DNA of 64,000 nucleotides from Akkermansiaceae bacterium (GTDB lineage: Bacteria > Verrucomicrobiota > Verrucomicrobiia > Verrucomicrobiales > DEV007): NCBI GenBank assembly GCA_024233085.1, contig JACKQC010000021.1:1-64000 (forward strand), in the 5' to 3' direction. The notes beneath the pieces are model-generated. The model saw nothing but the letters and a program-made list of their open reading frames with translations, was not told where the DNA came from and made no database searches. The first letter of the stretch is position 1, and each line of letters begins with the position of its first letter. Of the stretch, positions 34,266-43,410 are shown piece after piece. The position numbers and the translations under genes were made by a program.

Positions 34266-35900
34266 TCACGGGTCGAGGGCGTGTCCCGAGCGCATTTTTT
34301 TCTTCCAATCGTCGGGCATTTCGGAGACGTCGCTGTCGTCCTCGTATTGCTTCCGCAGCGTTTCGAGTTCGCGCTTCGTCGCGGCGATCCGCTCGGAGTA
34401 GGCGGGATCGTTGTAGAGGTTGGAGAGTTCGTCGGGATCCTTTTCGAGATCGTAGAATTCCCACTCGTCTCCGAACTGATAGAAATGCATCAACTTGTAG
34501 CGCTCGGTGCGGATGCCGTAGTGGCGGGGCACCATGTGAACGCTCGGATATTCGTAGTAGTGATAGTAAATGCTGTGGCGCCAGTCGGCGGGTGTTTCGC
34601 CCTTCAGCAGCGGCGCGAGGGATCGGCCCTGCATGTCGGCTGGAATTTCGACGCCGGCGACATCGAGGAATGTCTCGGCGTAGTCGAGATTCTGAATCAT
34701 GGCCCGGCTGCGCGAGCCGGGCGCGGTGACGCCGGGCCACTTGGCGATGAAGGGCATGCTCAGGGATTCCTCGTACATCCAGCGCTTGTCGTACCAGCCG
34801 TGGTCGCCGACGTAGAATCCCTGGTCGGAGGAGTAGATAACGATGGTGTTCTCCGACAGCCCGAGCGACTGGAGAGTGTCCATCATGCGGCCGACGCTTT
34901 CGTCCACGCCCTTGATGCAACGCAGGTAGTTTTTGACGTAACGCTGGTATTTCCAACGCACGAGATCCTTACCGGCGAGGCCGGCTTTGTGAAAAGCCTC
35001 GTCCTTTGGGCCGTAGGCCTCGCGCCAGGCGCGCATCTGCTCGGGGGTCATGCGCTTCATGTTTTGCCAGGCGGAGCGATCCTGCCGCTGCTGGGCGGCG
35101 GGTTGGTCGAAGTCGGCGGTCAGGTCCACGAAGAGGTCGTAGTTGAGGTCCATGTGCCGGTCGATCTCCATCTCCTGGAAGCGGGCGGGCGGGGCGTTGT
35201 CCTCCCAGGTGTCAAAAAGGGTGGCTGGCTCGGGAATCTCGACATCGTCGTAGAGGTGCAGGTGGCGCGGGGCGGGCATCCAGTTTCGGTGGGGCGCCTT
35301 GTGCTGCATCATGAGCATGAAGGGCTTGTTCGGATCGCGTTTTTCCTTGAGCCATTCGACGGCGAGGTCGGTGACGATGTCGGTGCAGTATCCCTCGATG
35401 GTGATCTTCCCGTCGGGAGTGAGAAAATCGGGATTGTAGTAGAGCCCCTGGCCGGGCAGAACCTTCCAGTCGTCGAAGCCCTGCGGCTTGCCCTGAAGGT
35501 GGGACTTGCCGTAGATCGCGGTCTGGTAGCCGGCCTTCCGGAGCAGCTTCGGGAAGGTCTGCTGATTCCAGTCGAAGGCGTTCCCGTTGTTCATGAAGCC
35601 GTTCTTGTGGCTGTGTTTGCCGGTCTGGATGACCGCGCGGCTGGGTCCGCAGATGGAGTTGGTGCAGAAGCTTTTCTCGAAGAGCATGCCCTCGGCCGCG
35701 AGCCGGTCGATGTTGGGCGTGGGGTTCACCGATTTGAGCCAGCCGTTGTAGGCGCCGATGGCGTGCGGGGCGTGGTCGTCGGTGAAGATGAAGAGAATGT
35801 TCGGCCGCGGATTGTCCGCGGCCGCCGCCCGGCCGGCGCCGGCGATGCCGAGCAAAAAGGGAAGGGCGAAACCGAGGAGGGAAAGGCGTTGAAACGTCAT
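34266..35900 (-). CDS. Secreted Cys-type sulfatase
   Basis: 544 residues with a signal peptide (LSLLGFALPFLLGIAGAGRAAA). The active site is CGPSR at 84-88; metal ligands are in LFIFTDDHAPHAIG at 36-49 and IYSSDQGFYVGDHGWYDKR. The C-terminus contains the DPDELSNLYND segment seen in heparan- and mucin-type sulfatases. It lies convergent to the cls gene and is not co-transcribed with the sulfatase series at 26-32 kb, although it lies close enough to belong to the same catabolic region. The next gene downstream in transcription is on the opposite strand. Confidence 0.9.
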   Translation of the reverse strand: MTFQRLSLLGFALPFLLGIAGAGRAAAADNPRPNILFIFTDDHAPHAIGAYNGWLKSVNPTPNIDRLAAEGMLFEKSFCTNSICGPSRAVIQTGKHSHKNGFMNNGNAFDWNQQTFPKLLRKAGYQTAIYGKSHLQGKPQGFDDWKVLPGQGLYYNPDFLTPDGKITIEGYCTDIVTDLAVEWLKEKRDPNKPFMLMMQHKAPHRNWMPAPRHLHLYDDVEIPEPATLFDTWEDNAPPARFQEMEIDRHMDLNYDLFVDLTADFDQPAAQQRQDRSAWQNMKRMTPEQMRAWREAYGPKDEAFHKAGLAGKDLVRWKYQRYVKNYLRCIKGVDESVGRMMDTLQSLGLSENTIVIYSSDQGFYVGDHGWYDKRWMYEESLSMPFIAKWPGVTAPGSRSRAMIQNLDYAETFLDVAGVEIPADMQGRSLAPLLKGETPADWRHSIYYHYYEYPSVHMVPRHYGIRTERYKLMHFYQFGDEWEFYDLEKDPDELSNLYNDPAYSERIAATKRELETLRKQYEDDSDVSEMPDDWKKKMRSGHALDP

Positions 35901-35907
35901 GGCGGGC

Positions 35908-36642
35908 TCATCTTTCCGCCGATTCGGGGGCTTCGCAACGGCGGAGTCGCAGGTCTCGCCGCGTTTTCCAGCCGCGCCAGCCTGCCAGCAAGGCGGAAAA
36001 GAGAATGGCGATCAGCGCGCCGCCGCCGGCCAGGGCCATGTCGCGGTGGGCATCCCAGACGTCGCCCTGCGTGCCGAGGTAGGCCATTCCGAGATCGCCG
36101 CCGACCGTTTCCGCGGCGCCCCATTCGATCAGTTCGTAGAGCGCCGAACTGGACAGGGTGAGGTCCAGAGGCAGGAAATAGCTCCAGAAACCCCGCGCCT
36201 CGACGACGCGGAGAAAAAGCTGGCGGATGGGCAGGGCGATGAAGAGTCCGTAACTGAAATGCACGAAGCGGTCGAAGTGATTGCGTTCCCAGCCGAAAAT
36301 CTCGTTCAGACTTCGGCCGAACCAGGCGCGAGTCCAGTCGTTGTAGGGCACCTCGGCATAGGTGTAGTGGGCTCCCGTCTCGTGCAGGCACATGAACAGC
36401 CCGATCAGCACCCAGTGGGCGCGCGTCAGCGGCACCCAGCGATAGACCGCCGTGAGGATGGCGATGACCGGAAGATTGAGCACGTTTTCCAGCCACCAGT
36501 CGCGCGGAAACAGCGGACGCCAGGCCGACCACGCAAAGACCGCCGCGAAGACGGCGGCCAGTCCGAGAACCAGGCCGCGGTGGGAGGCGTTCGCCGTGCC
36601 TCCGGGCGAGTGAAGCGTCGGGGCGTTCATTCCCGCAAGCAT
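35908..36642 (-). CDS. DUF2238 (YjdF-like) membrane protein
   Basis: 244 residues with about six membrane helices. The YjdF/DUF2238 landmarks are present: NHFDRFVHFSYGLFIALPIR, then ELIEWGAAE and YLGTQGDVWDAHRDM. In-frame ATGs at 36642 and 36630 are both plausible; the second has GCGGGA just upstream. Function is unknown. It precedes the sulfatase at 34266-35900 by 7 nt on the same strand, so the two may share a transcript. A second DUF2238 protein is encoded at 54685-55320. Confidence 0.8.
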   Translation of the reverse strand: MLAGMNAPTLHSPGGTANASHRGLVLGLAAVFAAVFAWSAWRPLFPRDWWLENVLNLPVIAILTAVYRWVPLTRAHWVLIGLFMCLHETGAHYTYAEVPYNDWTRAWFGRSLNEIFGWERNHFDRFVHFSYGLFIALPIRQLFLRVVEARGFWSYFLPLDLTLSSSALYELIEWGAAETVGGDLGMAYLGTQGDVWDAHRDMALAGGGALIAILFSALLAGWRGWKTRRDLRLRRCEAPESAER

Positions 36643-36678
36643 GCGCCCGCCGTCGGCAAATGTCGAGGCGCGGCCGGG

Positions 36679-37038
36679 TCAGGGCCGGCCCAGTCCGCAC
36701 GCGTATTCGAACCACGACGGGCACAGGGCCTCCATGCCGGGCTTGAGTTTTTCCAGTTCGGCGGCCGGGCCATGCACCTCGAGGCGGATCAGCTCGGAAT
36801 GCGTGAGCGCCTCGTCGAGCAGGGCGCCGACGTTGGCGAGATGCGCCTGCACCCCCGCCGCGCCGCGATAGGCCTCGCGGCAGAAAATTTCGTCGCCGTT
36901 GACGGTGAAGTCGTAGAACAGGCAGGCGGGCTCGCTTCGCGTCTTTTCGACGAACCGCGGCAGGAGATCGCGGAAAGCCGCGAGACCCGCGGCGTCGTGG
37001 GCGCGAAAGTAGGGATGGAGGCTGACGACATCGCTCAT
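36679..37038 (-). CDS. ABM-domain (YgiN-like) monooxygenase
   Basis: 119 residues, a single antibiotic-biosynthesis-monooxygenase domain: a dimeric alpha+beta ferredoxin-like fold with LHPYFRAHDAAGLAAFRD at the start, CLFYDFTVNGDEIFCREAY in the middle and LIRLEVHGPAAELEKLKP near the end. Related proteins act on quinols or small aromatic compounds without cofactor. It is cytoplasmic, with no signal peptide. It lies between the dehydrogenase giant and the DUF2238 gene on the same strand with 36-60 nt gaps. Confidence 0.8.
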   Translation of the reverse strand: MSDVVSLHPYFRAHDAAGLAAFRDLLPRFVEKTRSEPACLFYDFTVNGDEIFCREAYRGAAGVQAHLANVGALLDEALTHSELIRLEVHGPAAELEKLKPGMEALCPSWFEYACGLGRP

Positions 37039-37098
37039 GGCACGTTTCTGTCCCGCGGAGGCGGATCGGTCAAGACATTCCGGCGTCCGGTCACGTCC

Positions 37099-40000
37099 TC
37101 ATTCCGACACGATGAGTTCGCCCTTCATCACGATCCAGTGACCGGGAAAGGTGCAGAGGTAGGGATAGACACCCGGTTCGCCCGGCGCCTCGAAGCGCAG
37201 AATTTCACCGGTTTGCGGGTCGAGCAATCGGGTGTGGAAAAGAATCTTGTCCGACTCGGGGATGAAGCCCTTGGACAGGCCGGCCGGGTCCTTCGCCATC
37301 TCGTTGCCGGCCATGCCGACCTCCTCGAGGGCGCCGGGTTTGACGATCGTGAGATTGTGCTGCGTGGCGTCGGGATTGAGCAGGGTGAGCTTCACCGGTT
37401 GTCCGGCCCTGGCCTCGATCTTCGTGACGCTGAAGAGCAGGCGTTCCGGCACGCAGGAGATTTCCACCGTCTTCAGATCGGCGCGCAGGTCGAACTCGGC
37501 GTCGTCACCCGTCGCCTTGGCGTTGAGGATCTTGATCTGGTCGCCGCTCTTCCAGGAACGCGAAAATTCGGCCAGCTTGGGGTGCGCTGTCAGGAAGGCG
37601 GGATCGTTTTTCCAATGGGCCGCCAGACCGGCCGATCCGAGGGCCGAGCGCACGGCGTAGGCCAGGTGATCGCCCATCGGGTGGTCCAGCACGTCGAGCA
37701 GAGCCTCGAGCGCGGCCGGCGTGCCGATGTGGCTCGCCGCGATCGCCGCCTCGAGCCGCACGATGCCATTCTCGTCATTGACGCGCGCGCGCAGGGCGTC
37801 GACGCCGTCGTTCGGGAGGTCCGCGTGCCACCAGCACAGCATGCGCGTCGCGGCGGCGCGGGCGAGATGGTCCTCGCACTCGAGCAACTCGCCGAGCAAG
37901 GCGGGGCGGGTAGCTCCGATATTGCGAAAGGCCCACAGAGCCTCGATCTGGTCGTGGCGAACGCCGCCTGTTTTCGACGGCGAGATTTCGGCGAGCCATT
38001 GGTCGAGCGCCTTTTCGACTTCCGCCGGGTCGTGCCGGTCGCGCAGCTCGCGTTTCGTCCAGTAACGATAGCGGTATTCGGGCCGCGCGAGGTTTCGGAC
38101 CAGCTCGGCGGCGGTCGCGCCGTCGATTTTCGGCGGGTCCTGGAGGGTGGCGCCCTTCGGCACGATGCGCCAGATGCGTCCGCTTTTGCGGTCGCGGCGC
38201 GGATCGCGGAGGGAGTATTGCATGTGGCCTTTGACCGGGTTGTACCAGTCGCAGACATACATCGCGCCGCGCGGGCCGTGGCGCAGGTCCACGGGGATGA
38301 AGCTGAGGTTCGTGGAAAAAAGCAGGTCCGTCTGGTAGGCCTCCTCGAAGTGATCGTCCTTCTCGATCCACTGGTGGAGTTCGACGCGGTTGGTCGGCTT
38401 GTAGCGCACCTTCACGAAGCCGCCGCGCGTTTCCTCCGGCCACATCGGGAAATCGACGAACTCGTGGCCGCACACCCCCGAGTAGGCCGGGAGGTTTCCC
38501 GCCGCCGGATGCTGCTCGGGGTAGGGCGGGTTCAGGGCGTGAAACGCGTCCGCGAAGATCGGATGGCTCGCCACGTGGAAGCCCCAGCGGTCGAATGTCA
38601 CGCCCCACGGGTTGGTGTTCGGATAGTTGCCGAAGGAAATCAGCCGCCGCGTCGCGGGCCGGAAGAGGAACCACGCGCTGTTTTTCGCCCGGATCGGCCC
38701 GTAGGGCGTCTCGACCTGGCTGTTGTGAAAGATCGACTCCCGGAAAATCAGGTCCCCCTCCGGCGTCCAGGCGAAGTCGTGGAGCGCGTGATGGGAGTCC
38801 TCCGTGCCGAAGCCGGTCAGCACCTTTTCCTTTGTGTCCGCCTTTCCGTCGCCGTCCGTGTCCCGCACCAGCGCGAAGTGCGGCTCGTCCGAGACATAGA
38901 CGCCGTCGCGGGTCAGCTCGAAGGACAGGGGAATGTGCAGTCCCTCGGCCCAGACGGTGGACTTGTCGGCCCGCCCGTCCCAATCCGTGTCTTCGAGGAT
39001 GACGATCTTGTCGTCCGGTTCCCGGCCGGGATAGACATGCGGGTAGGTCGTCGAGCAGCTCACCCAGAGGCGGCCCTTCGCGTCCCAGCGCATCTGGATC
39101 GGGCAGGCGATCTCGGGAAACTCCTCCTCGCTGGCGAAGAGATTCACCTCGAATCGGGGATCGACCTTGAAGGCCGCGAGTTCGGCCCCGGGATCGAGCC
39201 ATTCGTTCGCGCCCCGGCTCTCGATCACCGCGTCGAGCGGCGGAAGGTTCGAATCGTCGACCGGTCGGCCGCCGAAGGTTTTCCCCCTGGCGATTTCCCA
39301 AATCCGCGCGTCGCGGTTGGCGACCATGAGATCGAAGTTCCGCATGGCGGGCAGGAAATCGAGATAACCGTAGTCCTTGTTCCGTCCGCCGGTGTAGTAG
39401 AAAGTGTTCAGCGGCCGGTAGCGGCGGAAATACTGCCGGTTCTTGTCGACAACCACGGCCCGGAGTTCCTCGTTCTCCGGCGGCGCGGATTCGCCGAAAG
39501 TCTGGCGAAACAGTTCCTCGGCGAACACCCGGTAGCCCTCGCCGGTCAGGTGGACGCCGTTGATCGTCAGCGTCGTGGCCTCCGGGTCCATCGCCGCCTT
39601 CGTGCCGCCGAAAACGTTCGCATAACCGACTTGCTCCGCCTCGGCGACCTCGGCCATCGCCTTCGCGTAGGCGGCCAGGCGCTCGTTGTTCAGGTCCGCC
39701 GCGGGCACACCCGCGATGTTTTCGTTCCCGATGGGCGACACCAGCACGACGCGCGGCCCGGATTTTCCGTTGAAGGCGCTCGTCTTCAGATCGATCAGGA
39801 AAGTCGTCAGGCGGGCCTTGAATTCCGGCAGTCGCTCCACCCCGGCGAAAGATTCGTTGAAACCGTACGCCGCGAAGATCACATCCGCCTTCTCGTGGGT
39901 CAGATGCTGCTTCAGGCTGGCGAAATTGTCGGGGCGCGGTTGCAAGTCCACCTCGTCCGCCGACCAGGCGAGCGTGCGCACGGTCAGGTTCAGATCGGGA

Positions 40001-40356
40001 TGGGCCAGTTGGAGCATGGCCTCGAAATGCCCGTGGTCGGCCGCGCGATCGAAGAGCGTGTTGCCGATGAAGACGACACGGTCGCCCGGTCGGAGTTCGA
40101 GCGGCAGGGTGGTGGCGACCGGCGCGGCGCGTTCGGCGACGGGCGCGGATTCCGCATAGATGCCGAATTGCGCGAGAGCCGGGTCCTCCTCCGGTTTCGG
40201 TTTGCCGGAGTCGGTGTTTTTGGCGTCGTTGACCTCCGGCATCGGCGTGGGCCGAAGGGGATCGCGTTTCTTTTTTGCTTTGGCCGGCTTGTCGGCGGCG
40301 GCGGCGACCCCGAAGAGCGCGGCGAACAGGAGGGCGAAAAGGCGGGTCGTTTTCAT
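37099..40356 (-). CDS. SGNH hydrolase-membrane-bound dehydrogenase-HEAT-cupredoxin fusion
   Basis: 1085 residues from the ATG at 40354-40356, with a signal peptide (LFALLFAALFGVAAAA). After a charged linker, residues about 90-290 look like an SGNH/GDSL-type domain (VVFIGNTLFDRAADHGHFEAML). Then comes the PVC putative membrane-bound dehydrogenase propeller (QMRWDAKGRLWVSCS, VILEDTDWDGRADK, VRDTDGDGKADTKEK), HEAT-like helices, and at about 975-1085 a cupredoxin whose copper ligands are visible: His in ATQHNLTI, Cys and His in YLCTFPGHW, Met in VMKGEL. Many relatives end in a CxxCH haem domain; here there is none and a blue-copper domain takes its place. A 41-bp repeat lies upstream. Confidence 0.85.
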   Translation of the reverse strand: MKTTRLFALLFAALFGVAAAADKPAKAKKKRDPLRPTPMPEVNDAKNTDSGKPKPEEDPALAQFGIYAESAPVAERAAPVATTLPLELRPGDRVVFIGNTLFDRAADHGHFEAMLQLAHPDLNLTVRTLAWSADEVDLQPRPDNFASLKQHLTHEKADVIFAAYGFNESFAGVERLPEFKARLTTFLIDLKTSAFNGKSGPRVVLVSPIGNENIAGVPAADLNNERLAAYAKAMAEVAEAEQVGYANVFGGTKAAMDPEATTLTINGVHLTGEGYRVFAEELFRQTFGESAPPENEELRAVVVDKNRQYFRRYRPLNTFYYTGGRNKDYGYLDFLPAMRNFDLMVANRDARIWEIARGKTFGGRPVDDSNLPPLDAVIESRGANEWLDPGAELAAFKVDPRFEVNLFASEEEFPEIACPIQMRWDAKGRLWVSCSTTYPHVYPGREPDDKIVILEDTDWDGRADKSTVWAEGLHIPLSFELTRDGVYVSDEPHFALVRDTDGDGKADTKEKVLTGFGTEDSHHALHDFAWTPEGDLIFRESIFHNSQVETPYGPIRAKNSAWFLFRPATRRLISFGNYPNTNPWGVTFDRWGFHVASHPIFADAFHALNPPYPEQHPAAGNLPAYSGVCGHEFVDFPMWPEETRGGFVKVRYKPTNRVELHQWIEKDDHFEEAYQTDLLFSTNLSFIPVDLRHGPRGAMYVCDWYNPVKGHMQYSLRDPRRDRKSGRIWRIVPKGATLQDPPKIDGATAAELVRNLARPEYRYRYWTKRELRDRHDPAEVEKALDQWLAEISPSKTGGVRHDQIEALWAFRNIGATRPALLGELLECEDHLARAAATRMLCWWHADLPNDGVDALRARVNDENGIVRLEAAIAASHIGTPAALEALLDVLDHPMGDHLAYAVRSALGSAGLAAHWKNDPAFLTAHPKLAEFSRSWKSGDQIKILNAKATGDDAEFDLRADLKTVEISCVPERLLFSVTKIEARAGQPVKLTLLNPDATQHNLTIVKPGALEEVGMAGNEMAKDPAGLSKGFIPESDKILFHTRLLDPQTGEILRFEAPGEPGVYPYLCTFPGHWIVMKGELIVSE

Positions 40357-40470
40357 GGTCGGTTTTTTCGGCCCGCCACCTAGCCACAAAAGCCCGCCCC
40401 TGGCCAGCGCCGGGTTCGGGAAGAACCGCGAAGGGACACGAGTTTATCCCGAGGCTCCGCCGACCGGCCC

Positions 40471-40511
40471 GACTCAACAGGGTTGACTCGGTGACCTAAC
40501 CCTGTTGGGTC
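40471..40511. repeat. 41-bp palindromic element, copy 4, at a gene end
   Basis: GACTCAACAGGGTTGACTC, then GGT, then GACCTAACCCTGTTGGGTC. It overlaps the 3' end of the glycosyltransferase gene and lies 115-155 nt upstream of the dehydrogenase start, between co-directional genes. Confidence 0.95.
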
Positions 40512-41776
40512 GCGCGGAAGGCGTCGAATTCCCGCAGAAAGGTCTCCATGTAAACTTCGGGACGGAATCGGTCCATCGACCCGGCCAACCGGGCGCGCAG
40601 ATCGGCGTGCGTTTCGGGTCGGGAGAGGACGGCGACGATTTTCTCCACCGCCTCGTCCTCGGTGTTGAAGCGCAGATCCTCGTTCTCCACAATTTCGGCC
40701 GGGCCACCCACGGCAGGCACGAAGGGAATGCACCCGCTGCCGGCCATCTCGGCCACGGCGATCCCGAAAGCCTCGGCCGGACGGGCATGGAGACCGAAGG
40801 ACACGCGCTTGAGCAGGCCGTCGCGCTCGCCGGCGGCGAGGAAACCCGGCAGACTCACCCAGTCGCGGGTGGCGGCGAGCTTCTGGATTTCCCGTCCGTA
40901 CTCGGGTGTCTCGAAGCTGCCGGCGATGTGGAAGTTGACCGGAAATCCGGCGTCCCGCACGCGGTCGAGGATGCGGATCATCGGCTCGACGCGTTTTTCG
41001 GGGGCGATGCGGCCGAGACAAACGAAGCCGAGCGGATCTCGGGCAGAGTTGCTTTTGTCATCCGCGAGGGGATTGAAAGCGACGGGAGGAAACAAAACGC
41101 CGGCGCAGGCCACGCCGAGATTTTGGGAAAGAATGCCGCGGGTCCAGTCGGAATTCGCCAGCACGTGGTCGCCCCGGCCCGGCAGGGGCCGGTCGGCGTC
41201 GCCGCGCAGGAGGTCTCCGGCGGTGATGTAAAGCCGGCGCGGCAGGTGATCGCGATGCCGCGCCAGCCGGAAGGCGTCCGGGTCGAGCAGACGCCTGAGG
41301 GCCTCGCTGAAGGTGTAGTCGCCGACGAGCTGGATACCCGGGCGGCCGAAGTCGACGAAGTTGTAGGCGCTGACGCAGACTTCGTAGCCGGGAGCCAGGC
41401 CGCGACAATAGCGTTGGAACCAGCCGGATTGAAGATGGGCGAGCCGGCCGCCGCTGTTGACCCCGGGCAGCTTCGGAGCCCGGATGACGCCGATCTTTTC
41501 GGGGCTCACCGAGGTGCCGTAAACGCGGTTGAGCTTCTCGAAATCGACCGGGGACGCGGAGACGAAGGCCACTCCGGCGTGGCCCGCGTTTTGCAGGGCC
41601 TGAAGGGTCCACATGGTGGTCGCCTCGGAACCGCCGAAGCCCATCCAGGGATGGCACACGAGGGCAAAGCCCCGGGAGGTGAGCTTGGATAGCGACTGAT
41701 TCAAAGGCGGGGAAATGAGTGGATGCGCGGCCCTCCCGGGAAACGGGCAAAATAAGCGAATCGTCCGTTTTTGCAC
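40496..41776 (-). CDS. Glycosyltransferase family 4 protein
   Basis: 426 residues if read from the GTG at 41774-41776; the true start may be further in, since no good ATG precedes PWMGFGGSEATT. GT-B landmarks are the N-terminal glycine-rich GFGGSE, the donor-side FVCLGRIAPEKRVEPMIRIL, and HARPAEAFGIAVAEMAGSGCIPFV carrying the EAFG(I/L)(A/V)xxE motif. It would transfer a nucleotide-sugar glycosyl group onto a glycan or lipid in the cytoplasm. The final four residues (TQQG) and the stop codon come from the 41-bp repeat, so the native C-terminus has been altered. It is divergent from the PAP2 gene. Confidence 0.8.
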   Translation of the reverse strand: MQKRTIRLFCPFPGRAAHPLISPPLNQSLSKLTSRGFALVCHPWMGFGGSEATTMWTLQALQNAGHAGVAFVSASPVDFEKLNRVYGTSVSPEKIGVIRAPKLPGVNSGGRLAHLQSGWFQRYCRGLAPGYEVCVSAYNFVDFGRPGIQLVGDYTFSEALRRLLDPDAFRLARHRDHLPRRLYITAGDLLRGDADRPLPGRGDHVLANSDWTRGILSQNLGVACAGVLFPPVAFNPLADDKSNSARDPLGFVCLGRIAPEKRVEPMIRILDRVRDAGFPVNFHIAGSFETPEYGREIQKLAATRDWVSLPGFLAAGERDGLLKRVSFGLHARPAEAFGIAVAEMAGSGCIPFVPAVGGPAEIVENEDLRFNTEDEAVEKIVAVLSRPETHADLRARLAGSMDRFRPEVYMETFLREFDAFRATQQG

Positions 41777-41917
41777 GTGGAGAAATTGCCTGTTCTTGCG
41801 AAACTTACGGATTTTTTTGCCAGTAATCCCAAAAGGTGGGTATCGGTTGACCTTTCCTGCGGGCCGGGAATCCTTTCGGAAGGTTCGCGCGATGGTTGGC
41901 GGACCGAGTTTTTTTCT

Positions 41918-43351
41918 ATGCCGGATTCCGATTCAACAACTGCGCGCCCAAAGGCGTTCGATTGGCGCGGGTGGGGTGTCGATTTTGTGCTGCCGCTGGG
42001 TCTGGCGGCCCTGGTTTCGTGGTGGATGACGAGCGACGGCCGGGAATTGGCGTGGCAGAGGGCCCTGACCGGGCCGGACGGCGAGTGGGAATCGGGAAAG
42101 GCGGCGGTATGGCAGGGGCTCTACCGGTATGGCCCGATGCCGGCCATGGGGGTGGGTTTGCTGGCCATTTTCGGAATCGTGGCGGGAATCGCCTCGGTGA
42201 AATGGCGCCGTTGGCGCCGGGTTTTCGTGTTTCTCGTGCTTTCGCTGGCGCTGGGGCCGGGCGTCCTGGCGAATCTGGTTTTCAAGGAATACTGGGGCCG
42301 TCCCCGGCCGCGGGAGGTGGCGGAGTTCGGCGGCCGCCAGGCCTACGAGGTCATTTGGCCGCGCGATCCGGCCGGTGAGGGCAAGTCGTTTCCCTGCGGG
42401 CACGCCACGGTCGGGTTTTTCTTCGTGGCGGGGTATTTCATCCTGCGGAGGAAACGGCGGGGCCTCGCCCTGCTGGCGCTCGGAGGCGGGCTGGCGTTCG
42501 GCGGTCTGCTGGGCTACACCCGGATGGCGCAGGGCGGACACTTCGCGTCGGACGTGATCTGGGCGGGCGCGATCGTGTTTGTGGCGGAGGCGGGGGTGTT
42601 CCGAGCGCTGGGCTTGCATCGCCGTCTGCTCGACGATCGTGATCCGCCCGTCGCCCGGAAATCGGTGCCGGTTCCCGCCATGCTGGGCGGCGGCCTGGCG
42701 GCGATGGGCATGGTGGCGGGAGTCCTGCTCGGCACGCCCTACTCGGCCCGGCGGGACTGGCATCCCCTGACGCCCGGCGCGGACACCCTGCCTCTGAAGG
42801 TGTCCCTGACCTTTTTGCTGGGAGAAATCACGGTCCGCCCCGGCGCGTCGGTGACCGTCTCGGGCGAGGCGGTCGGCCATGGCGTCCCGACCTCGGAGAT
42901 CGCGGAGCGGTGGGAGGAGGAAGTCGATGGCGACGGTTTTCTGCGGTTGAAATACCGGCAGCGGAGCAGCGGCTACCTTACCGAGGTCAGTCAACAGCTC
43001 GCGGTGACGATTCCCTGGAGCCGGACCGCCCACGCGAAGCTCGGCTTTGGCCCCGGCGAATCGATTCTCGCTTTGAACGATTCGGGGCCGGAGATGGAGG
43101 ATACCCGGATCGCGCTGCTGCTCGACGGCGCGGATTTGACGCTGGAGCTGGACGCCGGAGCGCGGCTTTGGATCGATCCGGAGGGGGTGCCGCCCGGGAC
43201 GGTCGAGGGATTGGGAAAGGACGGTTGGTGGCGGGCCGAGCCCGCGACGCCGGGCTCGGAGGGGCCGGTGTTTCGCGTGACGATTTCGGAGTGGAAAAAT
43301 GGCGCGCGACTTTCAGTCACCCCCCGAAGCGGGGCATCCGAAGGCACTTGA
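41918..43351 (+). CDS. PAP2 superfamily phosphatase with C-terminal beta domain
   Basis: 477 residues from the ATG at 41918. Six membrane segments carry a PAP2 lipid-phosphatase active site: KEYWGRPRPRE (motif KxxxxxxRP), FPCGHATVGF (motif PSGH with Ser replaced by Cys) and GYTRMAQGGHFASDV (motif SRxxxxxHxxxD with Thr for Ser). Cys in the second motif is unusual but near the site edge. Residues about 300-477 are a soluble beta-rich domain of unknown type. It may dephosphorylate undecaprenyl pyrophosphate or a lipid. It is divergent from the glycosyltransferase and followed by the DUF3108 gene. Confidence 0.8.
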   Translation: MPDSDSTTARPKAFDWRGWGVDFVLPLGLAALVSWWMTSDGRELAWQRALTGPDGEWESGKAAVWQGLYRYGPMPAMGVGLLAIFGIVAGIASVKWRRWRRVFVFLVLSLALGPGVLANLVFKEYWGRPRPREVAEFGGRQAYEVIWPRDPAGEGKSFPCGHATVGFFFVAGYFILRRKRRGLALLALGGGLAFGGLLGYTRMAQGGHFASDVIWAGAIVFVAEAGVFRALGLHRRLLDDRDPPVARKSVPVPAMLGGGLAAMGMVAGVLLGTPYSARRDWHPLTPGADTLPLKVSLTFLLGEITVRPGASVTVSGEAVGHGVPTSEIAERWEEEVDGDGFLRLKYRQRSSGYLTEVSQQLAVTIPWSRTAHAKLGFGPGESILALNDSGPEMEDTRIALLLDGADLTLELDAGARLWIDPEGVPPGTVEGLGKDGWWRAEPATPGSEGPVFRVTISEWKNGARLSVTPRSGASEGT

Positions 43352-43410
43352 ACCTTTCGCCGGGCATGGCATCGCGCTATGCTGAGCCCGATCGAAACGG
43401 AATCGAAGCG

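Noticed and set aside
35899..40383. A 1494-residue open frame on the plus strand
   Set aside because: It covers three well-supported minus-strand genes in antisense and shows no domain; high GC keeps stops rare.
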